A stretch of 64,000 nt of DNA from Diabrotica undecimpunctata. Taxonomy: Eukaryota > Arthropoda > Insecta > Coleoptera > Chrysomelidae. This document shows, piece after piece, positions 12,101-22,344 of the stretch (position 1 is the first letter of the stretch; each line of letters begins with the position of its first letter). A program made the position numbers and the translations under genes. The notes under the pieces were generated by a model. The model was not told where the DNA came from and ran no database searches. It was given only the letters and a program-made list of their open reading frames with translations. The stretch covers positions 76,510,141 to 76,574,140 of the forward strand of contig NC_092806.1 of the NCBI RefSeq assembly GCF_040954645.1, in the 5' to 3' direction.

Positions 12101-12595
12101 GCTAAAATCAATGACTAGACCACCCAACTGTCGTGACCGACAACGTTGGGCCCGAAGGTTGGTGTGTGTGTAGACTTGTTGACCGAAAAAAAAAAGTTAT
12201 CACGTCCCGACTTGACAGGTTGGATAATGGATAAGTCGGCTCTCGGGATGTCGGTAATAGCTATTTGTATAACAAGGGAGCAAAGTGCTACTTTTTCTAC
12301 CGAGAATGAAGTTTACTACCCGACGCTTAAGGGGCGCAGTAATCATTCAAGGGTAGAAAATGCACTTTACTCCCATCTTATGCATATGATTTTTCCACCT
12401 CCCTCAAATAACAAGTCATTTTGTCATTTTTAAATAATTTATTTATGTAACTATCAAAATTTAATAGAGAACTGAAACTAACAAGTAGGTACAGTATAAC
12501 TGTATTTTTACAATTGCATGGTTGGGCAATTATTTATATTAATGAACTTTGATAAATAAAGGCAGATATCGAGCACAGTTTTATTAATTAAATCT
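9196..12595. other. Intronic stretch with no recognised gene
   Basis: AT-rich sequence without defensible coding content. Small features are a GATGATGATGAT run at 11326-11339, a duplicated TTTAATATTAAGCAT unit between 11340 and 11400, and a palindromic AGTATAGTATAACTATACT near 11479. An open frame at 12146-12433 (95 codons) is not recognised and has no support beyond being open. It lies in a GC-richer patch. Confidence 0.4.
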
Positions 12596-12634
12596 TGCCC
12601 AAGTTTTTCGCTCTCTAGAGCATCTTCAGGAGCA
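12596..12634 (-). ncRNA. Hammerhead-ribozyme-like motif, best example in the window
   Basis: On the minus strand: UGCUC, CUGAAGA, U, stem II GCUC-UAGA-GAGC, GAAA, AACUU, then GGGCA. Both core boxes (CUGANGA and GAAA) are exact, stem II is a perfect four-pair stem with a four-base loop, and the flanks UGCUC and GGGCA can form a five-pair stem I with one wobble. This is the arrangement of a type I minimal hammerhead. Such motifs mark the terminal repeats of Penelope-like and other retroelements. No coding part of the element is seen next to it. Confidence 0.65.
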
Positions 12635-13179
12635 TCTAAAATAAGTCAAGAAACGTTTTTTTAAATGAAGAAATTGATTAACCTCGATAAAAACTCGAAG
12701 TTAATGGATGATAAAAGTTTGTTGTGATTAACGTTTTAGACCTACTTCATCAATTTTGGGCTATCCCACCGATTTCGCCCACCGGTCGCGAATTCAATGC
12801 TTTTTCCACATCCAAAAGGAAGTGCTATGTAGTATATATGCGTTGCATGCATCACATACTATTTATATATAATACATAATATATCCCGCGGCGACGGTCG
12901 CGAGTTCAATGCTTTTTCCCCATCCAAAAAGTGCATAACGTCGCTAAAGAAGCTTTCACTTCAAAAATGAGCTGGAACGAAAAATAAAAACATGGGAGAA
13001 ATAAGACTAGTACTATTCGAGATACTGCTATTGAAACACTTGAAAAAGTTAAAAAAATTTAGCAATTAAAAGACCTGTTGGCAGTCAAACGAAAAAGAAG
13101 TGTATTTGTTGAAGTCCAACCTTTGACTCCCTATAAAAGGATAAATAGTCCATAATATAATTACTTTTTTTCAGTCTTA
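12635..13179. repeat. Intronic sequence with a 35-bp direct repeat
   Basis: A block starting CGGTCGCGA and ending CATCCAAAA occurs at 12783-12817 and again at 12895-12929 with two differences. The 77 bp between the copies include TGCATGCATCAC and an AT run. This is a local duplication of unknown origin. Nothing else was recognised here. Confidence 0.7.
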
Positions 13180-14285
13180 CAGTAATATTGTTTCTACATA
13201 AGATTTTCTTTATCTTAAAAGATACAGCTCTGACTTTCTCTATGAGTATTCTAGTTGCTCATGTCTCAATTCTGATTTAGATTACAACCAAGATATGTAA
13301 TACTATTGGTTTTCTTCATTTGTTCTTCATAAGCTGTTATCACTTCTGGTAGTATGGGCGTTTTACTGACAACCATTACTTTTGTCTTTGTTGTGTTTCG
13401 CTTCAGTCCATATTCATTACACGTTGTGGTAATCGTATGAATCAGATGATAAGGATCTTCGTAACAATTTGCAATTAACACCGTGTCATCAGCGTACCTC
13501 AAATTATCAATATTGACGCCATTGGTTTTGATACCTCATTGAACGCTTTCCAATGCTTTATTGAAAAATTTTTTCGAATAAATGTTAAATATTAATGGGG
13601 ACAAAATGCAGCCCTTTCTTACTTCTCTTCGTATTTGAAGTTCTTCAGAATTATCCTGGCCAATCTTAATGTTTGCTCAATGATGCGAGTAAATATTTTT
13701 TATGATAAGTAGGACTTTATCATCAATACCTACCTGTTGAAGAGTGGTTATCATTTCAGTAGGTGTATTTTACTCGAAGGCCTTTTCAAACTCAATAAAA
13801 CACATAAAAACTAGATGGCCGACATCTTTGCATCTCTGTACCATAACCTCAATACTAAATAATGCTTCTCTAGTTCTGGCAAAGAGCATGTCACTAAATT
13901 ATTTTTCTATTTTTTGGTACATCCTTCAGAACAAAATTCGAAGAAATATTATAGCTCAAGTTGGTGGTTCGGTAGTTATCTTTTCGCATTTGCCTTGTTA
14001 GGTATTGTCACAAAAGTTAATTACAGCCAATCCGTTGGTATATAGATAGTTTTATTAATTTTCAAGTTGAAATGTAAAAATGAAGACAAAACAAGTGCAT
14101 ATACAAAGTTTTATTAAAAAGATGAACGATACATCTTTTATCTGAAGTTTCGAAGAACTTTATTATTTCACTCGGTATTTTATCCAGTCTCGTCGCTTTT
14201 CAGGTCTTTTCAGCTAATACTATTGCTCGTTTAATTTCGTCCATAGTTATGTCAGGTCCTGCCACTACTTATTTAATTTTACCAT
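13180..14285 (-). pseudogene. RTE-like LINE reverse transcriptase, degenerate
   Basis: The minus strand runs from an N-terminal ITMDEIKRAIVLAEK and PSEIIKFF, through LVFMCFIEFEKAFE and MITTLQQVGIDDKVL (palm domain), to the catalytic box MRYADDTVLIANCYEDP and then TYLGCNLNQ near 13270. The YADD motif is intact. There are several stops and a roughly 150-bp unassigned insertion around 13985-14140. The endonuclease is absent, as expected for a 5'-truncated LINE copy. Confidence 0.75.
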
Positions 14286-14389
14286 CGGTCTTTCATCATT
14301 AAACCCTTCGCGGCACGGGTGCGTGTCTGTGGGACAAGCCAATCATATTTTTACAATTTGCAAATAGACCCGTCAGTTCTAACGCGCGG

Positions 14390-14560
14390 GCGCTTGAGTA
14401 GCTGCATGAATTACAGCCATGGTACAATGAATACACAAGGTATGATATTGCGCATGACATTTGACAGCTGACCCAGGAGTGTGACGTAGTTAAGATCGCC
14501 TGAACAACCTCGAACCCATTATTACAGCTTAACGTACACATTAATTTTGAAATTATGGTT
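14390..14560. repeat. Copy 1 of a 30-bp repeat
   Basis: A 30-bp block (CATGGTACAATGAATACACAAGG then TATGATA, 14415-14444) recurs exactly at about 16058-16087. The 13 bp preceding it, GCATGAATTACAG, is the inverted form of the GCTGTAATTCATG that abuts the second copy. So one copy is flanked by a small inversion. Confidence 0.7.
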
Positions 14561-15353
14561 AAAAAGTGATCTAATTTTTTTTTTAAATGTTTTGTTTTGG
14601 TTATAATTGAATAAAAAATATATTTTCAGTAGCGTAAAACCTTTACTTCTCCTAGAGATTTTGGCGAAATATTTATTTTTGTTTTCATACATATACTAAT
14701 AATATAAGTACTCTTTTTGTATGCAAATCCCTTGAAATTTAAAAATTTTCTGCAGAGAAAATATTGTGAATAGGTAAATAGTAGTAGATTTGCTTATTCT
14801 GATTCACTGTCACTTACTTCCAAGCAGTTTTACTGAAATAAAAACAAAATAGAGTACAATAGAGAAAAATCTGTTTTACAATTCAATATGGTATTTTAGA
14901 TGAGTTATAATGAAATTTAGTAAAATAAAAAATATACACATTACTATAACCTACCGATTACTTTAAGCAAAATTTACTTATCAAACAATATAATAATATG
15001 AAAATAAGACACAAATTAGTTCAAACGCAAAACACAATAAATATCGACTTCAGACGACTTTACACCGGCAAGACAGAAAGCTTGTATAAAAACAAAAGTT
15101 CAACAATAATATCGGTTATCAATGGTGACTATTGCAAATTGCAAGTTATGAGATAATAAATATATTTTAAAGTAACTCAATACTGACTGAGTCATGTATT
15201 TTATAATAGAAAAATAATTTAGATTTATGCTTATATATGTGTCTTTATACAAATGGTGTTTAGTTACTATTTATTTATACTGTATAGTATTTTTTTGTAA
15301 AACTGAAAGTTTTTATTTGCCATTGTATATCTGGTTTTGTACCTTTTTCAAAG
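14561..15353. other. Unassigned sequence inside element A
   Basis: AT-rich, no recognised motif on either strand. Confidence 0.35.
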
Positions 15354-15736
15354 TACCTACGCTGTGCAATTGCTTGTTGCAATAGTGACAATGAAGATAA
15401 AATCTTCGGGTTTCATACATTTCCTAAAGATAGTGTGACCAGAAAACTGTGAATTATATCTTGTTGTAGAAAGGATAATTTTAATTGTAATACTGCAAGA
15501 ATTTGTTATACACATTTTAAAACTGAAGATTACCAAAGAAATCTACAACAGGAACTTTTAAATTACGTTTCTAAAAAGGGTCTAAAACTCAAACCTGAGG
15601 TAGTACCTAGTCTTTATTTGCCTAAATCAACTTCGGCTACCCTTTTAACCAACTAAAAGAAACGCGTACAAGGAGGCGAACACAGAGAGTCCAAAAAGTA
15701 TGTTGAGCAGCTTCTTACTACTTCTAGGTCAACGAC
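15354..15736 (+). pseudogene. THAP-domain exon (zinc-binding DNA-binding domain), broken
   Basis: The frame starting at about 15354 reads CAIACCNSDNEDKIFGFHTF, then PKDSVTRKL, a stop in place of the conserved Trp, IISCCRKDNFNCNTARICYT, HFKTEDYQRN, and finally KKGLKLKPEVVPSLYLP. The C2-CH signature (two Cys pairs, Cys and His of ICYTHF) and the closing P-SLYLP are characteristic of THAP domains. It ends about 30 codons later, after a second stop, at a good donor (AC|GTAAGT at 15737). THAP domains head P-element-type transposases and many host proteins. Given the setting, a transposase exon is more likely. The first Met is not visible. Confidence 0.7.
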
Positions 15737-15794
15737 GTAAGTCTAAATCTTTATTTTTATTAATTATTAGTCATGAAACCTTAAATGGTTTTTT

Positions 15795-15910
15795 CATATC
15801 GATTTGTTAAGTAAGAAACTAGCCTCAGCCTGCTATGCAATTTGCAATAAGAACTGTTTCCGAGGAAATCAATTTAGCATCTTCCAAAATAACATATTTT
15901 TCTTTGTTAA
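15795..15910 (+). pseudogene. Small CR1/jockey-like LINE fragment
   Basis: It encodes SKKLASACYAIRTVSEEINL followed by ASSKITYFSLL. The same segment, about 85-90 percent alike by eye, occurs inside the larger LINE at 48690-48800. It is a dispersed scrap of that family. Confidence 0.7.
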
Positions 15911-16254
15911 ATCATGTTATCATTATTAAAATATACAATGTTATCATTATTATAAACAATACCAAGATACTTTTAGGTGTGAATATTACACTGCACAAAC
16001 TCTCAGAGACTTTAGAATCAAACTACGGCCTGGCGCATATGCTACTACGCTGTAATTCATGGTACAATGAATACACAAGGTATGATACATAATGTTCCAA
16101 AATCGGTTCGCTTTCGCATGCAGTGCATTTTTGTCCACGAGACACTACCCGAGCTTTGCAGTTACAATATCAAGAAGCGGTACTTTAACTCAAACTATTA
16201 CTGTAACTTCTGTTGAGAAAATTTTATTATTTTAGGTAGTGAATCGTTTTAAAA
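15911..16254. other. Sequence upstream of the piggyBac-like transposase
   Basis: It contains copy 2 of the 30-bp repeat (about 16058-16087) and, at 16230-16241, a TTTATTATTTTAG that could be a splice acceptor just before the transposase ATG (16255). No coding signal is present. Confidence 0.4.
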
Positions 16255-17181
16255 ATGAATCCTTATTTAGCAGAAATAGCTAAACTACACAAGTTGTATG
16301 ATGAAGTAGAAGCTGAGGATGATTTAGAAGAGAAAGGCTTTTCTGATGAAGAAGACAACATCTATGAAACATTACACTATGAAAGTGACACAGAAGAAGA
16401 GCTGGATTTTAAAGATACTCCAAAAATTTTGGCTAGCACTTGCATCAGTAGACATATAGGCATCTTTATTATACAGCAAAAGATGGTATTACAAAATGGA
16501 ATAAACATGTGACAAACCAGCAAGTGCGAACTCGAAGTCACAATATAGTGTCACATTTGCCTGGTCCCATAGAAAGTGCGAAAAACGCTAGAACGCCTAC
16601 AGAAACTTTTCAATCTTTTTTTGACGATCAGATGACCAACCTAATTGTCGAAAATACCAATATTTATATCTCTACACTTGTAACTCGTTACAAAGACTAC
16701 TATGACGTGAAATTGACGAACGTAACAGAAATGAAAGCTGTCTTTGGATTGCTGCTTTTAGCCGGAGTTTTAAAAGGAGTTAGATCATGTCTGAAGGAGT
16801 TTTGGTCAACACTAGCAACGAAAGAAAAAAGATTGATAATTTAGCACCGATTCGACAAATGTGGGAAACGTTTGTTGGCAATTGTAGGAATAATTACAGC
16901 TTAGGAGAGTATGTCACGGTAAATGAGTTGCTCTATGCATTAAGGGAAGATGTTCATTTCGCGTTTATATCCCAAACAAACCTGCAAAGCATGGGATTAA
17001 GGTATTTGCAAGGGTAGACTCAAGAACATTTTATGTGTCAAATTTAGAAATATACGCAGGAAAGCAGCCAGAGAGACCTTTCGCAATGAGTAATAAAACT
17101 GAATCCTTGGTACTCAGGCTTTGCGCTTCAATATTAGGATCAGGTCGCAATTTAACATCTGAAAATTGGTTTACCACCATA
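16255..17181 (+). pseudogene. piggyBac-like transposase A, N-terminal half
   Basis: The first frame starts with MNPYLAEIAKLHKLYDEVEA and an Asp/Glu-rich N-terminus usual for piggyBac proteins. After a frameshift near 16500 come HLPGPIESAKNARTPTE, FQSFFDDQMTNLIVENTN and MKAVFGLLLLAGVLKG, then in another frame KIDNLAPIRQMWETFVGNC, GEYVTVNELLYAL and finally EIYAGKQPERPF and GRNLTSENWFTTIPLA. The catalytic Asp of the usual VDE box is Asn here (TVNELL), and that of DNWF is Glu (SENWF). With the frameshifts this makes the protein inactive. The reading is cut at 17182 by the nested element and resumes at 22345. Confidence 0.85.
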
Positions 17182-17569
17182 CCTCTTGCCAGTGGCGCAC
17201 CCAGAATTTGTCTTAGGGGGGGGGGGTTTTGAAATTTTTTTATGCTACCTCCATGTTGAGTCCCTACAATTTGGGTTTTAGTTTAATTTAAAGTACTCAA
17301 GATAGCAGTTCCAAAGATTTAGGTATCTATTATCCTACCTACCAACTAAAACCACCCTCTCTTACTTATGCGCAGTTGACTGTCGCACGTACCGTACTCC
17401 GAAAGTGGGATGGCTACTGTAAGGCTGACGACATTTTTGGAACACTCCCTTATCTTATCTAGATCTTATCTATTGTTCTGAAGCTATTTTCTTGTGGCAT
17501 TTTAAAGTAATTACTATTTTAATGGAAATAAGCCAAAATTGAAGGTTAAAATAAGGTTATTGACGTTTG

Positions 17570-17852
17570 ACATTAATCGAACTTGTAAATACAATACATT
17601 TTGAAGACGGCTATCGCCGTATTCCCGTTCTCCTCCGGGAATCCTCCCGGTGCAAGGCATGCTCCTTCTCCAAACCTGTCGATTCCATCGCTCTTCTAAT
17701 TCCTTCATTTCAAGAGCGTCGAGGTCTACCTCTTTTTTTTCTTCCAGGGGGCTTCGATTTGTGAAGTTTTTGGGGCCAACGTTTGTCAGACATTCTCAAT
17801 TGATGTCCAAACCATTTTGAACCTCTTCTTTCTATTCTGTCAATGACCGTTT
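17570..17852 (-). pseudogene. LINE A, 3' terminal coding part
   Basis: The minus strand encodes a segment with RMSDKRWPQKLHKSKPPG, KKRGRPRRS-like residues and a Glu/Arg-rich tail. It matches nucleotide for nucleotide, with few changes, the copy at 41230-41400. It is the downstream continuation of the LINE A pieces at 20823-20916 and 21651-22060. It was cut off from them by the gag-bearing segment 17853-20822. Confidence 0.8.
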
Positions 17853-20822
17853 GTAACATTTTTTTAATTAATATATTAAATTAATTTTACTTCCTTTTAC
17901 AAATCTGGATGATACGTTGATGGTCGTGTTTACGATCAGAAATTTTTATTGGAAAACTACCGAAATATGACTGAAGAATCTACCTAAGTACTTATTTAAA
18001 GACGCCGGTCTGGCGAATCCTTAGTTAATCCTTTTCCGGGTTCTTTGTCATAAATTCGGTAATTGTCGTCGAACGCCCGTTGTAATGTTTTTCGGGAAAA
18101 ACCTAATCTAGGAGATTTGATATTCCATCACGTTTGTAGGTAGAAGTATACCGTTATGTTCAATGTTAATTAGAACCTTATCTTCTTAGAAATAGATACA
18201 GGCTGGCCTATCATTTTTGGGGGGAAGATACCCTCACCTTTTCTTGGGTAGCTTGGTAAAATTTGAGAGGAACCAAGTCACTTATCAGTGGGCATTCGTC
18301 GAGTTAAGACGCCTAACTCACATTATCGTATCTGCTACCTTACCGTCTCTGTGCATTTTCTTTATAAGTGTGTATACACTTGCTTATTAGAGTTTTTTTA
18401 TCTTACACTATATTAGTTTAAGTATAGTTGAAAATCACCTTTAAGGGTAATTAAATTCAGTGTTTAATACCAGTACAGTATTAACTTCAGTGACTTAAAG
18501 CAGCAGTCGCCAGGAATTACTGTAAGTTAACATAATCTTAATATCTCCACCTATCCGGGCAAGTCATATGGTATGTCATCATATCATCTTCCATTATCTG
18601 GACGTATCTAACGATAATACATGTCTTCAAATGTAGTTGAGAGTAGCTACTGAATTTTGCAGTCAATTAAAGAACATTCTATATTTGTTTTGTTACGAAT
18701 CAAATAATCGACTTAACCAAGTGCGGTTTGGTTAAATTTTTATGTTTTCACTTCAGTAACTTTTTTTGTATTTTTGTAAATTTAGATTTTATTAATTTTT
18801 GTTATCTTTGGTTTTTGTTATAATTTTTTATTCATTTTTTTTGCTGTAATATCTCGAGATACGCCAAAACTTTATTTGTGCATGCTTGTGTTATACTTAT
18901 ATCTTTATAAAGATATTTTCTAATTATATTTCTGCCTATTTTTATATGTATACCTACCACCATTTCATAGTTGTTTGTGTATTTTTATTACTTGTGTTGC
19001 ATTCAGCAGCGTCGTAATTTTGTTGTTGTTTAATATATTGTTATTGTTTTATGTATGTATTTTATTTGTCGACTCCTAACAACGTTCCCTGATATATTTG
19101 CTTTTTACCTTTAAATATAACTATACCTTTGACCAGTAGAAAGATCAGGCTTATTAAGTTTCGTAGGTAAGTAAGTGTAATACCTTGTATATTTATTTTT
19201 TGTTTATGTAGAGTGTTGACCAAATTTATTCAATAATTAACTGTGATATCTTTTCTTGGGTTTGATCTCTGAACCTAAATATCTTTCCTTATCTCTTTTC
19301 TTTTCTAAGGTTTCTTAATTTTCTCCTTAAACCCCAAAAAATTAAGTGGCCCCCTGTTCCCTATCTTATCTTATCTTTGGTAATTTTACCCATCTATCTT
19401 TTTGTTTATTTCTGTATCTTTTCCAATATCTCTTATCGTATCTTTACTTATTTCGTCCGTTGGACCCATCACATTTTTATGTCCCGGCCTTTTTACCTAA
19501 TCATTTTCGTTGCTTTCTCTATACATTTATATACCGCCCAAGCTACGAGAACCCTCATCAGCTTCCGTGTTCTATTTCTATTTATTTCCTCTTCTATTTT
19601 GCTTTATCTCTATCTCAGTATTCTTTATTTTCTTCTTGCGTTCCGTCTGGTAAACACACTACAAAATTTTTCCAGATTTACGTATAAATTTTGGAATTAA
19701 ACCTGATCTTTCGTTGGTATATTTGTACTATTTTTATATTTTTTTATTACCTGTAGACTTAAATTAAAAAATGAATAATTTTGAAGTCAATTTTCTTACT
19801 TCAGAGGAAATTAATTATGAGTTAAAAATCAGAGGAACTGTTACGAGTAGAAAAATAAATGAAAAGAGGAAAATCCTCAAGAGATTGTTAGTTAGGGATA
19901 ACAGCAATCAATTATCTTTAGATACCTTAGATTATGATAACGAAAAGACTGCCATTAAAAATTCTATTGATAATATTTCAAAGTTAGTTGAAGAGTTTGA
20001 AGGTTCTTCAACAGATTCTTGTTTTCGCCAAGTCAAATCACGACTTATTCATTTGTTAGGTAGAATAGATCGTCTCCCTGTTCCCGAGCCTTATTCTGAG
20101 GAATCTATTTCTTTACGAAATGAATCTAATGCTACCTGTTTGTTATTGGAGCAAGAGATGAATGATAAAGTCATTCCTTTAGCTTCTAGTCCTTCTTCTG
20201 TCGAGTATGTCTCTCCTGCAGCTCCGCAGATAATACATGTTTCTTCTCCTGATTCAAATATCTCCAAATATTCCATATTTAAATGGAATGTTAAATTTAA
20301 TGGTGATCCCAAGACTGTGTTTGATTTTATTGAACGAGTTAATAAGTTATCTGAGTCCCGTAATGTCCCGAAAGATATTTTATTTAATTATTTAATTATT
20401 GAATTTTTTTCTGGCGATGCCGCGGTGTGGTTTCGCAGTATTAAGTCCTCAATAAGTTCTTGGGATGGACTTGTCGAAGTTCTTAAATCCACTTTTTTAT
20501 CTCCCGATTTCGACGAAGATCTTTGGGATCAAATCAAAGGTCGCAAACAAAAACGTAGCTTACCTGAGCATATTCCTCATGTCATTTTAAAAGACATTAA
20601 TACCGTGAGTGAACTAACTCAAATTGTCAAGAAGTTGGAAGATGCTAACCCTTCATTGTCGGCCAAGTTCTTCCAAAATTCTAAAATCTCTGTTGTCGAG
20701 AGTGATACTCCGCAGTCGAAGCGTCATTCTCACAACAATGCCTCAAATGCCATATCGTCTCCATCTACCTCTAATCACGTATCTAATTCATCTAATTCGA
20801 ATGATAAAAACACTTCGAAAAT
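17853..20822 (+). mobile_element. LTR-retrotransposon segment inserted in LINE A
   Basis: A 2,970-bp segment bounded on both sides by the same 25-bp sequence (CTTTCTATTCTGTC.. to ..ACCGTTT; 17828-17852 and 20823-20847). Inside are about 1.9 kb of non-coding AT-rich sequence with a T-rich, TATCTTATC-like stretch, then a gag reading frame that runs into the right boundary. No LTR pair, primer site, pol or env region was recognised. The element is therefore truncated. A 25-bp duplication is too long for a normal LTR-element insertion (4-6 bp). Confidence 0.6.
19771..20820 (+). pseudogene. Retrotransposon Gag, C-terminally truncated
   Basis: The frame opens with MNNFEVNFLTSEEINYELKI and stays open for about 350 codons. 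A helical N-terminus (SRKINEKRKILKRLL) and a linker rich in Ser/Pro are followed by the retrotransposon gag block: YSIFKWNVKFNGD, FDFIERVNKLSESRNV, FFSGDAAVWFRSI and SWDGLVEVLKSTFLSPDF. This order is usual for Ty3/gypsy-type Gag of insects. The tail is Ser/Asn-rich and runs out at about 20820, where antisense LINE A sequence begins; the last few codons and the stop come from LINE A. A zinc knuckle and protease are missing. Gag would form the particle and bind the RNA. Confidence 0.8.
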
Positions 20823-20916
20823 CTTTCTATTCTGTCAATGACCGTTTCTGCAGCATTCATGTTATTTCTTATAGATTCGTTAGTCTTCCTTTCCTGCCTT
20901 GATATTCTAGCACTTC
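20823..20916 (-). pseudogene. LINE A fragment between two insertions
   Basis: The minus strand encodes RSARISRQERKTNESIRN followed by AAETVIDRIER, matching the LINE A copy at 41385-41475. It is bounded on the right by the jockey fragment starting at 20917 and on the left by the gag segment. Confidence 0.8.
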
Positions 20917-21650
20917 TTACATTCACCAACAGGAACATCATATGTCCAAGAATTAGACTGAACAACATATTACTACCAGTAAAAACAGAAGTCAAATACC
21001 TGGGAATGACACTTGATCAAAAGCTCACTTGGAAAGCACACATCTTGGCAAAAAAAATCCAAATCAACATGAAAATACGTCAAATGAATTGGTTAATAGG
21101 CCGAAAATCACAGTTATCCACAGATAATAAACTTCTCTTGTATAAGTGCATAATAAAGCCTATATGGACATATGGGGTGCAACTATGGGGCTGTGCAAAG
21201 CCTTCTAATACCAAAATCATTCAGAGGATCCAGTCCAAAATACTCAGAATGATTTTCAATGCGCCGTGGTACGTTAGTAATAAAACACTACATGATGACT
21301 CTGGAATACCGTTCGTTGAAGACGAAATCAGCAGACTAACAAGAAATTATTTAGAACATCTGCCAGCCCACCCCAACGAGGAAGCAAGACAACTACACCT
21401 ACAACCAGAAGTCAGACGAAGATTGAAGAGACAGTGGCCAACAGACTTTATTCACTAATTTTAATTTTAATTTTAATTTCCATTTCAATTCTAGTTTCAA
21501 ATTATAATCCTACACTGATTTTATTTGTTAGTGTTAGTATTGGGAGTGTTATCAGTGGATAATTTCTCCTCTCATGTGTTTGCAATACTCACATTTACTA
21601 ATAGCTTGTAATAGCAGATTGTAAATTTACAAATTTAATAATAAAAAAAA
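20917..21650 (+). pseudogene. Jockey-clade LINE 3' end inserted in LINE A
   Basis: The frame reads RLNNILLPVKTEVKYLGMTL, then WKAHILAKKIQINMKIRQ, MNWLIGRKSQLSTDNKLLLY, IIKPIWTYGVQLWGCAKPS and FNAPWYVSNKTLHDDSGIP, with a natural stop at 21456-21458. These blocks define the C-terminus of jockey reverse transcriptases. A 190-bp 3' tail ends in AATAATAAAAAAAAAA. The copy is 5'-truncated. Compared with the intact LINE A at 41260-41820, roughly 190 bp of LINE A are missing at the insertion point, so insertion came with a target deletion. Confidence 0.85.
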
Positions 21651-22060
21651 AATTTCAGTTTCTCCCAAGCCGTTCTTAGCAATGAGTGGATCTAAACATT
21701 TAAATTTTTTCACTTGTTTGATTTCCACGTCCTCGTCTATCAACACTTCAAACCTTGCATCTGAACCAATAATTAAGTAAATATTCTGTTTTCTTCATGC
21801 TGACTTGTAACCCCCATTTTAAATATTCTCTCTATAGACACTTTATCATAAATTCTAGATCATAAGAATCTTGAGCTAGGATGACTTGGTCATCCGCAAA
21901 GTTTAGGGAGAACAGTACGTCATTTCCTATGGGGATTCCCATTCGCTGGCAGTGGTTTTTCCAATTTTGGAAAAACACAACACACGGGTTGAACACAACT
22001 CGTGATAGTCCACAAGGCCGCCGCAGATACAGTCCTGTAGGCGCATGCTACTCGCAACAG
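21651..22060 (-). pseudogene. LINE A reverse-transcriptase core fragment
   Basis: The minus strand reads QNWKNHCQRMGIPIGNDVLF, then the catalytic box SLNFADDQVILAQDSYDLEF and YLKWGLQVSMKKTEYL. The Asp pair of FADD is present. The stretch 21651-21780 is close to 41678-41800. LINE A is therefore spread over 22060-21651, 20916-20823 and 17852-17570, read right to left. Confidence 0.8.
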
Positions 22061-22336
22061 ACTCGTTCTGTCTAATTTTTTATAAGCCTAATATTAGGTA
22101 TCTATATCTAAATATAATGAAAAATATTATTAATTATTGCGTATTTATACAATAATTATTGTGTTCTACATATTTAAAGTGGTAATTTAATTATTCAATC
22201 AGCGTTTTGGATTTTTTGTATTGTGTGTGAAAGACAAGTTACATTTTTCTACTATTCCTTATATATTGTTTACTTTATATGCCCTGGGGGGGGGGGATTT
22301 AACCCCCCAAAACCCCCCCCCCCGGGTGCGCCACAG
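22061..22336. other. Right arm of the hAT-like element with G/C runs
   Basis: AT-rich sequence ending in a GGGGGGGGGGG run, ATTTAA, CCCCCC, AAAA and a CCCCCCCCCCC run, then the right terminal repeat. The G and C runs could fold back. The left arm has a matching G run just inside its terminal repeat (17215-17226). Confidence 0.6.
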
Positions 22337-22344
22337 CCTCTTGC

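Larger units (their letters stand above)
17190..22336. mobile_element. hAT-like element (8-bp target duplication) nested in piggyBac A
   Basis: The left end CAGTGGCGCACCC (17190-17202) and right end GGGTGCGCCACAG (22324-22336) are inverted repeats with one mismatch. The flanking CCTCTTGC occurs at 17182-17189 and again at 22337-22344, an exact 8-bp target duplication. Removing the segment restores the piggyBac reading across the junction (the transposase block continues with NKLLEDHNITVVATIRKN). An 8-bp duplication and a CAGTGGCG start fit the hAT superfamily. No hAT transposase is present, so this is a non-autonomous copy. Its own sequence is probably only the outer 350-400 bp on each side, with G or C runs just inside each end. 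Confidence 0.85.

Noticed and set aside
12146..12433. 95-codon open frame in a GC-richer patch
   Set aside because: No recognisable motif, no splice or promoter support. Openness alone is not enough.
19346..19700. Two overlapping Phe/Leu/Tyr-rich open frames
   Set aside because: They come from a T-rich non-coding stretch before the gag frame and look like membrane proteins only because of base composition.
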